From contig NZ_BBZI01000009.1 of the NCBI RefSeq assembly GCF_008974245.1, positions 118,662 through 182,661 on the forward strand: a stretch of DNA of 64,000 bases. Reading direction: 5' to 3'. Positions within the stretch are counted from its first letter, which is position 1. Each line of letters starts with the position of its first letter. Made by a program: the position numbers and the translations under genes. The notes under the pieces were generated by a model, which was not told the DNA's origin, made no database searches, and worked only from the letters and a program-made list of their open reading frames with translations. The DNA comes from Streptomyces abyssomicinicus. GTDB lineage: Bacteria > Actinomycetota > Actinomycetes > Streptomycetales > Streptomycetaceae. Shown one piece after another: positions 56,200-64,000 of this stretch.

Positions 56200-57009
56200 T
56201 CAGAGGTGGCGCCAGCGCCAGGTGGTGGTGGCCTCCAGCGGCTCCAGCGGGGTGACCAGGCGCGGGGCGGTGTTCAGGCCGTCGGGCGGGCCGGTCTGCG
56301 GTTCCACGCAGACGGCGGCGTCCTGCTCGTCGTAGACCACCACCCACTTCTCCGGGCTGGTGACCCGCAGTTCCAGGCGTCCGGGCCAGAGGACGGCGAC
56401 GTCCACCCCCTGCGGCATGCCGAAGCAGTCGTCCCACGGGCCGGGCAGCGGCTTCTCCAGGCGGCGGCCGGTGGGGAGATGGTCCTCGCCGCGCTCCTCC
56501 TGCCAGGCAGGGTCGAACTCGATCCGCGCGCCCTCGTCGCCGTCGGACGCGCCGTCCAGGATCCGGTTGAACCAGGGGTGCCAGCCGAGCTGGGCCGGGA
56601 ACGAGGAGCCGTAGGTCTCGATCGCCAGGGTGAGGGTCAGCGACTCCTCGGTCAGCGCCACCACCTGGGTGAGGCGGGCGGGGTAGGGCCACGGGTCGGC
56701 GAGGTCGAGGGTGATGACCGCCTCGTCCCGTTCCTTGCGCGCGGTGCGCCAGGCGTTGTCCCGGGCGGTGCCGTGGATGGCGTGCGGCGCGGCGTTGAGC
56801 GGCATCTGGTGCACGGTGCCGCCGTCGCGGAACCGGCCGTCGCGGATCCTGCCGCACCAGGGGACCATCGGGAAGCAGCCGTACCGCTCCCCCTGCCGCA
56901 GCAGCTCGACGCCGCCGATCCTCAGGCTCGTGATCCGTCCGCCGTCGGCGGGGCTCACGGTCGCCTCCGCGTCCCCGGCGGTCAGGGTGAAGTCGTCATG
57001 GGTGCTCAC
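56200..57009 (-). CDS. aldose 1-epimerase-family protein
   Basis: 269 residues from GTG 57009 (TAGGGT 8 nt upstream). Galactose mutarotase-like fold: 'GGRITSLRIGGVELLRQG', 'GCFPMVPWCGRIRDGRF' (the N/C-G-R-I motif), 'PHAIHGTARDNAWR' with catalytic His, 'SFPAQLGWHPWFNRIL' with a second His, and 'VCVEPQTGPPDGLN' with catalytic Glu. Interconverts sugar anomers; the exact sugar is unknown. Confidence 0.92.
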   Translation of the reverse strand: MSTHDDFTLTAGDAEATVSPADGGRITSLRIGGVELLRQGERYGCFPMVPWCGRIRDGRFRDGGTVHQMPLNAAPHAIHGTARDNAWRTARKERDEAVITLDLADPWPYPARLTQVVALTEESLTLTLAIETYGSSFPAQLGWHPWFNRILDGASDGDEGARIEFDPAWQEERGEDHLPTGRRLEKPLPGPWDDCFGMPQGVDVAVLWPGRLELRVTSPEKWVVVYDEQDAAVCVEPQTGPPDGLNTAPRLVTPLEPLEATTTWRWRHL

Positions 57010-57017
57010 GGCCCACG

Positions 57018-57023
57018 ACCCTA
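57018..57023 (-). promoter_or_regulatory. -10 box TAGGGT, leaderless promoter of aldose epimerase gene
   Basis: Minus-strand TAGGGT, 8 nt before GTG 57009, no Shine-Dalgarno. Confidence 0.5.
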
Positions 57024-57049
57024 CTGGGGGTGGCACCGGATCCGCGCGG

Positions 57050-58543
<1,494 letters not shown>

Positions 58544-58551
58544 GAGGCCCG

Positions 58552-58557
58552 ACACTA
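58552..58557 (-). promoter_or_regulatory. -10 box TAGTGT, leaderless promoter of SRPBCC gene
   Basis: Minus-strand TAGTGT with 8 nt to ATG 58543; no ribosome-binding site seen. Confidence 0.5.
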
Positions 58558-58629
58558 CCGAGGAGAGCGGGAACCGCACCCCGGCCGAAAGCCGATTGGC
58601 ACAGGTTTTGCCCGCCCCGCCCCGGCACG

Positions 58630-58672
<43 letters not shown>

Positions 58673-58695
58673 CAACAACCGCAACCGCACCGGCA

Positions 58696-60468
58696 TCAGT
58701 AGCGCGGGTGGGCCAGGGTCGAGGCGGGCAGCCCCCGGACACGGGTCCGCTCGGCCGCCCGCACCGCCGCCGTGAGGGAACCTTCCTTCACGGTGAGCGG
58801 CCCCGCTCCCCCGGGAGCCGGCGACAGCCGCGGGACCTTCGGCCCGGGTGCGGCGAGGAACAGGCCCCACTCCCGCTCTCCCGCCCCGGTCACCCGGTAC
58901 GGCACCGCTCTCAGCCCCGCCGCGCGGAGCGTCGCCTCGACCGTCCAGTACGCCCGCGGCCGGCCCGCCACGGGCCCGGCGTGGACCGCGAGCCGGCCGC
59001 CCGGAGCCATCACGCGCCGAGCCAGCCCGTAGAACTCCCGCGAGTACAGCTTGGCGCTCGCGGTCTCACCCGGGTCGGGAAGGTCGGCGATGACCACGTC
59101 GTACGGCCCGCCCCGCTCCACCCGCAGCCGCCGGAACGCGTCGTCGGCCGTGACCCGCACCCGGGGGTCGTCGTACACGTGCCCGTTGAGCGCGGCGAGC
59201 GCCGGATCCGTGCGGGCCAGCGCCACCAGCTCCGGGTCGGAGTCGACCACGTGGACCTCCCGCACCCCGGGATGCCGCAGCACCTCCCGCACCGCCAGCC
59301 CGTCCCCGCCGCCAAGCACCAGCACCCGCTCCCGCGGGCCGTTCATCGCCGGGTGGACCAGCGCCTCGTGGTACCGCCGCTCGTCCCGGCCGTCGACCCG
59401 CAGCGCGCCGTCCAGGTAGAGGCCCAGCGGGCGGCCGGCGGGACCGCCGCCGGTGATCACCACGTCCTGCGCCCCGGTGCGCACGGCCACCCGGACGTCG
59501 CCGCCGTACAGCGCCCGCCCCGCCGCCCGCTCGAAGTCGTCCGCGAGCACGGCCGCCGTGCCGAGCAGCACCAGCACCAGCGTGTTGACGATCACCAGCG
59601 CCCGGCGGGCCCGCGGGCCGAGGTCCCGGCCGAAGAGGCCCAGCACCAGGGCCGCGCCGACCACCGCGTTGACCGCGCCGGTGAGCAGCGCCCCGGTCAG
59701 CTGCCCGAACCGGGGGAGCAGCAGGAACGGGAAGGCGAGACCGCCGACCAGGGCGCCCACGTAGTCGGCGGCGAACAGGTCGGCGACCGCGCCGCCCGGA
59801 TCCTGCCGGCGGATCCGCTGGATCAGCTCCATCAGCAGCGGCACCTCGACGCCGATCAGCAGCCCTATGGCGAGGGAGAACGCCACCAGCACGAAGCTGG
59901 GCCCGTCCTGCCACATGCCGCCCCAGGCACCGGTCCAGGCGAAGACGGCGTAGAGCGCCATCGCGCTGCACCCGCCGACCAGGGCGAGCGCGGCCTCCAC
60001 CGCGCCGAACGCCGCCGCGGCCCGGTGGCGCAGCCGCTTGGCGGCCAGCGAGCCGAGGCCCATGGCGAAGACCATCACCGACAGCACGACGGACGCCTGG
60101 GTGACGGAGTCGCCCATCAGGTACGAGGCCATGGCGACGAGCTCCAGCTCGTACACCAGCCCGCAGGCGGCGCACACGAACACCCCGGCCAGCACCAGGA
60201 ACCGGGCCGTCCCCGGCCGCAGCGGCAGCCGCGCGCCGCCGTCCGCACCGGCACCGCCGGCCCCACCCGTACTGCCGGCCCCACCCGCACCGCCGTCCGC
60301 ACCCGCACCCGCGCCGCCCGCGGCGTCACCGGCACCGGCACCGCTCCGGGTGCCCGCGTGCCCCGCGCCTGCGGGGCGGCGACCTCTGCAGGCCCTTCCC
60401 GCGGGCCCCTTCACCGGTTTCCCGGGTTCGTGGACGGGTGGTGCGGGTGGGGCGTGCGGTTCGATCAC
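58696..60468 (-). CDS. membrane-bound spermidine-synthase-like protein
   Basis: 590 residues from GTG 60468 (TACGGT 6 nt upstream). An N-terminal Pro/Gly/Ala tract is followed by about seven TM helices ('ARFLVLAGVFVCAACGLVYELELVAMASYLMGDSVTQASVVLSVMVFAMGLGSL') and a C-terminal aminopropyltransferase-like domain with 'RVLVLGGGDGLAVREVLRHPGVREVHVVDSDPELVALAR' and 'YDVVIADLPDPGETASAKLYSREFYGLARRVMAPGG' (binding loop and catalytic Asp). Predicted to act on polyamines or a related substrate at the membrane; no speD nearby. Confidence 0.9.
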   Translation of the reverse strand: MIEPHAPPAPPVHEPGKPVKGPAGRACRGRRPAGAGHAGTRSGAGAGDAAGGAGAGADGGAGGAGSTGGAGGAGADGGARLPLRPGTARFLVLAGVFVCAACGLVYELELVAMASYLMGDSVTQASVVLSVMVFAMGLGSLAAKRLRHRAAAAFGAVEAALALVGGCSAMALYAVFAWTGAWGGMWQDGPSFVLVAFSLAIGLLIGVEVPLLMELIQRIRRQDPGGAVADLFAADYVGALVGGLAFPFLLLPRFGQLTGALLTGAVNAVVGAALVLGLFGRDLGPRARRALVIVNTLVLVLLGTAAVLADDFERAAGRALYGGDVRVAVRTGAQDVVITGGGPAGRPLGLYLDGALRVDGRDERRYHEALVHPAMNGPRERVLVLGGGDGLAVREVLRHPGVREVHVVDSDPELVALARTDPALAALNGHVYDDPRVRVTADDAFRRLRVERGGPYDVVIADLPDPGETASAKLYSREFYGLARRVMAPGGRLAVHAGPVAGRPRAYWTVEATLRAAGLRAVPYRVTGAGEREWGLFLAAPGPKVPRLSPAPGGAGPLTVKEGSLTAAVRAAERTRVRGLPASTLAHPRY

Positions 60469-60474
60469 CTGACG

Positions 60475-60480
60475 ACCGTA
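60475..60480 (-). promoter_or_regulatory. -10 box TACGGT, leaderless promoter of spermidine-synthase-like gene
   Basis: Minus-strand TACGGT, 6 nt before GTG 60468. Decides the start against a much longer open frame upstream. Confidence 0.6.
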
Positions 60481-60587
60481 TGTCACTGATCGAACGCTCT
60501 TCGTCACCCACTCGGGTGGTGCTGGCGCACGCCCGGCGCGCGACCACCGAACACGCGCTCCTCGAGGCGCGCCGGGGTCGCGCCGGA

Positions 60588-61145
60588 TCAGCCGAGCGCC
60601 GCGGCCGGCAGCCGCCCGAGCCCGGCGACCGTCTCGGCGCCCACGCCGAGGGCGACCGTGGTGCGTGTCGCCACCAGCTGCCGGTCCTGGGGGTAGGCGT
60701 GCCAGGTGCGCCAGACCGTTTCGCCCTGGGTGCGCTGCGCGAGCAGCGCGGTGAAGGCGTGCGGGTCGCCGGGGAAGACTCCCACCAGCCCGTACGGGTG
60801 GTCGGAGACCAGGGCGATCAGCTCCTGCGCCCGTCCGGCGAACGCGGGCGGGGAGAGCACCTCGACCCGGGCGGCGAACTCGTACTCCCAGCCGCCCACC
60901 CGCTTGGCCACCCCCAGCGGCAGCGGCGTGCTGGAGCCGGGGATGCAGGCCACCGTCTCCGAGCAGACGCCGTCCTCCCGCTCCAGGATGACCTGGTGGG
61001 AGGCGCCGAGCAGCCGCAACTGGAGCCGCACGTCGGTGAACCGGAGGTTCAGCGTGGCCAGGGCGGGCAGTGGCTCCCGCCCGAGCGTCCAGGCGAGGTC
61101 GGAGGCACGGGTGTCGCTGTAGGAGGTTGTCAGGGTCGTGAGCAT
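60588..61145 (-). CDS. DUF2617-family protein
   Basis: 185 residues from ATG 61145. 'MLTTLTTSYSDTRASDLAWTLGREPLPALATLNLRFTDVRLQLRLLGASHQVILE', 'VGGWEYEFAARVEVLSPPAFAGRAQELIALVSDHPYGLVGVFPGDPHAFTAL', 'WRTWHAYPQDRQLVATRTTV'. A conserved actinobacterial family of unknown function, commonly found upstream of the membrane spermidine-synthase-like gene as here (119 bp apart), so a joint role is likely but undefined. Confidence 0.88.
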   Translation of the reverse strand: MLTTLTTSYSDTRASDLAWTLGREPLPALATLNLRFTDVRLQLRLLGASHQVILEREDGVCSETVACIPGSSTPLPLGVAKRVGGWEYEFAARVEVLSPPAFAGRAQELIALVSDHPYGLVGVFPGDPHAFTALLAQRTQGETVWRTWHAYPQDRQLVATRTTVALGVGAETVAGLGRLPAAALG

Positions 61146-61469
61146 GGGTCGGCTCCGCTGGCACGCAGAAGGGGATGTCGGACCGGCCGCCCCTGGGGCC
61201 GGCAGCCAGGGGAGACGGTTCTGCCCCGGCCGGGAAGGCGGCCGCTCAGGAGGCGCGACCGTCCGCGGGGCTGCGTCGGCGAGTAGAGAAAAGCACGAAC
61301 GCCGGCAACGCCACAGCGTTTTTACCCAACTTCGTCGGCTTTCCATCCTTCGGTGGGCTCTTCGGCTCAACTGTTCAACGGCATACCGCGTTCGCCCAGT
61401 TGTCCGAATGCGCGAGAACGCCCGCCGGGAGATCACCACCCCCGGCGGGCGTCCCTGGTTGACGCCGGG
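61146..61469. other. intergenic region between Cys-rich protein gene and DUF2617
   Basis: 324 bp, no gene seen. Contains the terminator at 61418-61452 and a relatively AT-rich stretch around 61300-61400 (for example CAGCGTTTTTACCCAAC) likely to hold the DUF2617 promoter on the minus strand. Confidence 0.6.
61418..61452 (-). terminator. terminator hairpin of the Cys-rich small protein gene
   Basis: ACGCCCGCCGGG (61418-61429) and CCCGGCGGGCGT (61441-61452): perfect 12-bp stem with an 11-nt loop, 18 nt after the minus-strand stop. Confidence 0.85.
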
Positions 61470-61826
61470 TCAGCTCCCGCCGCCGCATCCACCCCCGCCA
61501 CCGCAGGAGGAACCGCCGCCGCAGGACGACGAGCTGCTCCCGCACGAGGACGACGAGCCGCTGCTGCTGCCGCTGCCGCTGCCGCAGGACGACCCTCCGG
61601 ACGAACCGCTGTCGCCGCCGCCGACCCACCAGGCGCCGGCGGTCGAGTCACCGGAGTGCGACGACCCCGACGAGTGCAACGAGTGCGACGTGCGCGACGA
61701 ACCCGAGCTGTGGACGCGACCGCTCCTCACGGGCCGGCCGGCCGCCCGCCTGCTCATGACGACCACCCAGCCGACCAGCAGCACCACCGGCAGGCCCACG
61801 ACGATCACGATGACGGCTGTCAACAC
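61470..61826 (-). CDS. small membrane protein with Ser/Gly/Cys-rich C-terminus
   Basis: 118 residues, GTG 61826 with GGAGGG 7 nt upstream. One N-terminal TM helix ('MLTAVIVIVVGLPVVLLVGWVVVMSRR'), a basic/His/Ser segment, then ~55 residues made almost only of Ser, Gly and five Cys ('SSCGSGSGSSSG' style, ending in a run of Gly with Cys). The Ser/Gly/Cys tail resembles C-termini of some actinobacterial membrane proteins with unknown roles; it could bind metal or form disulfides. I do not recognise a family. The tight terminator after it supports a real gene. Confidence 0.7.
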   Translation of the reverse strand: MLTAVIVIVVGLPVVLLVGWVVVMSRRAAGRPVRSGRVHSSGSSRTSHSLHSSGSSHSGDSTAGAWWVGGGDSGSSGGSSCGSGSGSSSGSSSSCGSSSSSCGGGSSCGGGGGCGGGS

Positions 61827-61965
61827 GGCACCGCCCTCCTTCCACGCTCCCCCGAAGCTCCCCCCGTGGGCGCCTCACTCCGCAGCGTGCTCCGGTGATG
61901 CCCGAGGCGGCAACGGATCAACACAGAGTTGAGCAAGGCCAGAGCTTGGGCGCAGGATGGCCGCC

Positions 61966-63156
61966 ATGAGCATCCCCGACCGGGCCGCCCGCCCTCTCCT
62001 CAACCGCCGTCTCGCCGAGTTCGGGACGACCGTCTTCGCCGAGATGTCCGCCCTCGCGGCGGCCACCGGCTCCATCAACCTGGGCCAAGGGTTCCCCGAC
62101 ACCGACGGCCCCGAGGAGATCCGCGAGGCGGCGGTGCGGGCCCTGCGGGACGGCCGGGGCAACCAGTACCCGCCGGGCCCGGGCGTCCCCGAGCTCCGTC
62201 AGGCGATCAGCGCCCACCAGCTGCGGCGCTACGGCCTGGCCCACGACCCGGACACCGAGGTGCTGGTCACCGCGGGCGCCACCGAGGCGATCGCCGCGGC
62301 GCTGCTGGCCCTGGTGGAACCGGGCGACGAGGTGGTGGCGCTGGAGCCGTACTACGACTCCTACGCCGCCTGCGTGGCGATGGCGGGCGGGCGCCGGGTG
62401 CCGGTCACGCTGCGGCCGCACGAGGGGGCCTTCCGCCTGGACCTAGACGAACTCCGCGACGCCGTCACCGACCGGACCCGGCTGCTGCTGATCAACACCC
62501 CGCACAACCCGACCGGCACGGTCCTCACCCGTGCGGAACTGGCGGCGATCGCCGAACTCGCCGTCGAACGCGACCTGCTGGTACTCACCGACGAGGTCTA
62601 CGAGCACCTGGTCCACGACGACGCCGAACACGTCCCGCTCGCCTCCTTCCCCGGCATGCGCGAGCGCACGGTGACCATCTCCTCCGCCGGCAAGACGTTC
62701 TCGTTCACCGGCTGGAAGGTCGGCTGGATCACCGGATCGCCGGAACTGGTCACGGCGGTGCGGTCGGCGAAGCAGTTCCTCACCTACGTCTCCGCCGGAC
62801 CTTTCCAGTACGCGGTCGCCGAGGCGCTCGCGCTGCCGGACTCCTACTTCGACGGCCTGCGCACGGACCTCACCGCCAAGCGCGAACTGCTGACGGCGGG
62901 CCTGGAGGCGGCCGGCTTCGGCGTCTTCCGCCCGGCCGGCACGTACTTCGTCACCACGGACATCCGGCCGCTCGGCGAGAGCGACGGTGTCGCCTTCTGC
63001 CGGGAGCTGCCGAAGCGGGCGGGCGTGGTGGCGATCCCCAACGCCGTCTTCTACGACGACCGGGAGGCGGGCGCACCGTTCGTCCGGTTCGCCTTCTGCA
63101 AGAAGGACGAGGTGCTGCGCGAGGCGGCGACCCGCCTCGCCTCGCTCGCCGGCTGA
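61966..63156 (+). CDS. class I PLP-dependent aminotransferase
   Basis: 396 residues from ATG 61966; ATG 61957 in frame is an alternative, but CAGGAT 7 nt before 61966 suits a leaderless start. Fold-type I: 'SINLGQGFPDTDGPEEIREAAVRAL', 'NQYPPGPGVPELRQAISAHQLRRYG', 'LLINTPHNPTGTVL', 'LVLTDEVYEHLVHDD' and Lys in 'TISSAGKTFSFTGWKVGWITG'. This subgroup (YbdL/kynurenine aminotransferase/DapC-like, NxGQGFPD) acts on aromatic, methionine or succinyl-DAP substrates. Kynurenine transamination is a possibility given the kyn genes, which are 26 kb away. Confidence 0.92.
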   Translation: MSIPDRAARPLLNRRLAEFGTTVFAEMSALAAATGSINLGQGFPDTDGPEEIREAAVRALRDGRGNQYPPGPGVPELRQAISAHQLRRYGLAHDPDTEVLVTAGATEAIAAALLALVEPGDEVVALEPYYDSYAACVAMAGGRRVPVTLRPHEGAFRLDLDELRDAVTDRTRLLLINTPHNPTGTVLTRAELAAIAELAVERDLLVLTDEVYEHLVHDDAEHVPLASFPGMRERTVTISSAGKTFSFTGWKVGWITGSPELVTAVRSAKQFLTYVSAGPFQYAVAEALALPDSYFDGLRTDLTAKRELLTAGLEAAGFGVFRPAGTYFVTTDIRPLGESDGVAFCRELPKRAGVVAIPNAVFYDDREAGAPFVRFAFCKKDEVLREAATRLASLAG

Positions 63157-63238
63157 CGAGGCCGGGGCGGCCGGGTGCGGCGGCTGCGTCCGGTGAAGCT
63201 TTCCGGAAGATCGCCTCAGCCTCCGCCCGGTCCGTGCA

Positions 63239-63266
63239 CACTGAACGCGTTCCGGCGCGTTCAGTG
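63239..63266. promoter_or_regulatory. 28-bp perfect inverted repeat before Ser/Thr kinase gene
   Basis: CACTGAACGCG (63239-63249), TTCCGG, CGCGTTCAGTG (63256-63266): 11-bp perfect arms. Ends just before the GGGGGAG Shine-Dalgarno of the kinase (start 63280). Either an operator or a leader hairpin able to mask the ribosome-binding site. A TTCCGGAA palindrome is also at 63201-63208. Confidence 0.6.
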
Positions 63267-63279
63267 AACAGGGGGAGCC

Positions 63280-64000
63280 TTGACGGGTAGCGAGCACGAC
63301 GGTCTGCGCGGCAGCGGCGCGAAGCCGCTCGAGGAGCGGGATCCGCGCCGCGTCGGCCCCGTGCGGCTCCTCGGCCGCCTCGGCGCGGGCGGCATGGGGC
63401 GGGTGTACCTCGGCGTGTACGAGGGACGGTACGTGGCCGTCAAACAGGTGCTGCCCTCCCTCACCGACGAGAGTGGGGTGTTCCTGCGGCGCTTCGGGCA
63501 CGAGCTGGACAACCTGGCCAGGCTGCCGGCCGACTCGACCGCCCCGCTGCTGGTGAGCGACCGGACGGCGGGCCCCTCGGGCCCTCCCTGGTTCGCCACC
63601 GCCTACGTCCCCGGCATCACGCTGGGCGACGCGCGCCAGCTCTGCGGGGGCACCCTGCCCCCGTCGACGCTGTGGCCGCTGCTGCGCGAGGCCGCCGAGG
63701 GCCTGGCCGCCGTGCACGAGCTGGGCATGGTGCACCGCGACCTCAAGCCGTCCAACGTGATGCTGACCGCCGGCGGCGCCACGCTCATCGACTTCGGCGT
63801 GGCCCGCGCGGCCGACCAGACCGAGCTGACCCGTGCGGACATGGTGATCGGCACCCCCGCCTACATGGCACCCGAGCAGGCGTCGGGGCGCCCGGGGCGT
63901 GAACTCACCGGTGCGGTCGACGTGTTCGCCCTGGGCTCGGTCCTGGCCTGCGCCGCGACCGGCAGTCCGCCGTTCGGCGACGAGTCGGGTCCCGCCGTCC
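63280..64000 (+). CDS. serine/threonine protein kinase (3' end outside the window)
   Basis: 240 residues seen; the frame is open at base 64000. TTG 63280 is the only suitable start near the GGGGGAG site, whose spacing is short. Kinase motifs: 'RLLGRLGAGGMGRVYLGVYEGRYVAVKQV' (P-loop and Lys), 'HRDLKPSNVML', 'DFGVARAADQTELTRADMVIGTPAYMAPEQASG'. The N-lobe and activation loop are intact, so it should be active. Sensor part not in view. A strong inverted repeat precedes it. Confidence 0.9.
   Translation, partial: MTGSEHDGLRGSGAKPLEERDPRRVGPVRLLGRLGAGGMGRVYLGVYEGRYVAVKQVLPSLTDESGVFLRRFGHELDNLARLPADSTAPLLVSDRTAGPSGPPWFATAYVPGITLGDARQLCGGTLPPSTLWPLLREAAEGLAAVHELGMVHRDLKPSNVMLTAGGATLIDFGVARAADQTELTRADMVIGTPAYMAPEQASGRPGRELTGAVDVFALGSVLACAATGSPPFGDESGPAV

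Overview
The window is a piece of actinobacterial chromosome, almost certainly Streptomyces. Base composition is very GC-rich with strong GC bias in third codon positions. Genes are compact, with many ATGA/GTGA overlaps and frequent GTG or TTG starts. The gene order aspartokinase, DUF5063, recR, ybaB, SLATT protein, Ser/Thr kinase, and the neighbourhoods of purA, fba/pyrE, the kynurenine genes and the SigE-family sigma factor are typical of Streptomyces core chromosome. I see no rRNA or tRNA gene, CRISPR array, transposase or integrase.

Layout. 1-2.3 kb: two CBS-domain CNNM/CorC-type membrane proteins (the first cut by the window edge). 2.6-6.6 kb: a stress cluster holding a Spo0M-like protein, a TerB-like protein, a BlaI repressor with an M56 metalloprotease, a GlsB-type small membrane protein and a TatA-like protein. 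Three copies of the palindrome TTCTACA-N4-TGTAGAA precede spo0M, terB and the divergent blaI/glsB pair, which suggests a local BlaI regulon. 6.7-11.7 kb: a carboxymuconolactone decarboxylase with its ECF41 sigma factor, a tandemly duplicated spacer, a TrkH/TrkA potassium uptake pair and a GNAT acetyltransferase. 11.9-16.1 kb: a cobalamin riboswitch, the cobalt ECF transporter cbiMNQO and a tail-anchored zinc-finger protein. 16-20 kb: an anti-sigma-type ATPase, an S9 peptidase and SURF1. 20-31 kb: a SigE-family sigma factor with a membrane partner, aspartokinase (asd is not beside it), DUF5063, recR, ybaB, SLATT protein, Ser/Thr kinase and a class III aminotransferase.

31-40 kb: a GntR regulator, two unknown genes, kynureninase and tryptophan dioxygenase divergent from a probable kynurenine formamidase, a P450, and a STAS/PP2C phosphatase pair. 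40-45.8 kb: an ABC-2 exporter with a divergent GbsR/MarR regulator, a diacylglycerol-kinase-like protein and purA. 46-52 kb: an OmpR-type two-component system next to a secreted PepSY protein (both sensor and secreted protein are Asp-rich), VanZ, and a NarL-type two-component system. 52-56 kb: DUF6191, DUF3151, a vapBC toxin-antitoxin pair flanked by two copies of a terminator hairpin, fba and pyrE. 56-64 kb: an aldose epimerase, a tail-anchored SRPBCC protein with a very acidic linker, a membrane spermidine-synthase-like protein, DUF2617, a Ser/Gly/Cys-rich small membrane protein, a class I aminotransferase and a Ser/Thr kinase cut by the right edge.

Many genes appear to be transcribed without a leader: a TAnnnT -10 box lies 6-8 nt before the start codon, and this decides several starts here. 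GC-rich tandem repeats of 14-30 bp fill three convergent intergenic spacers. Function assignments rest on motif recognition by eye; no database search was run.
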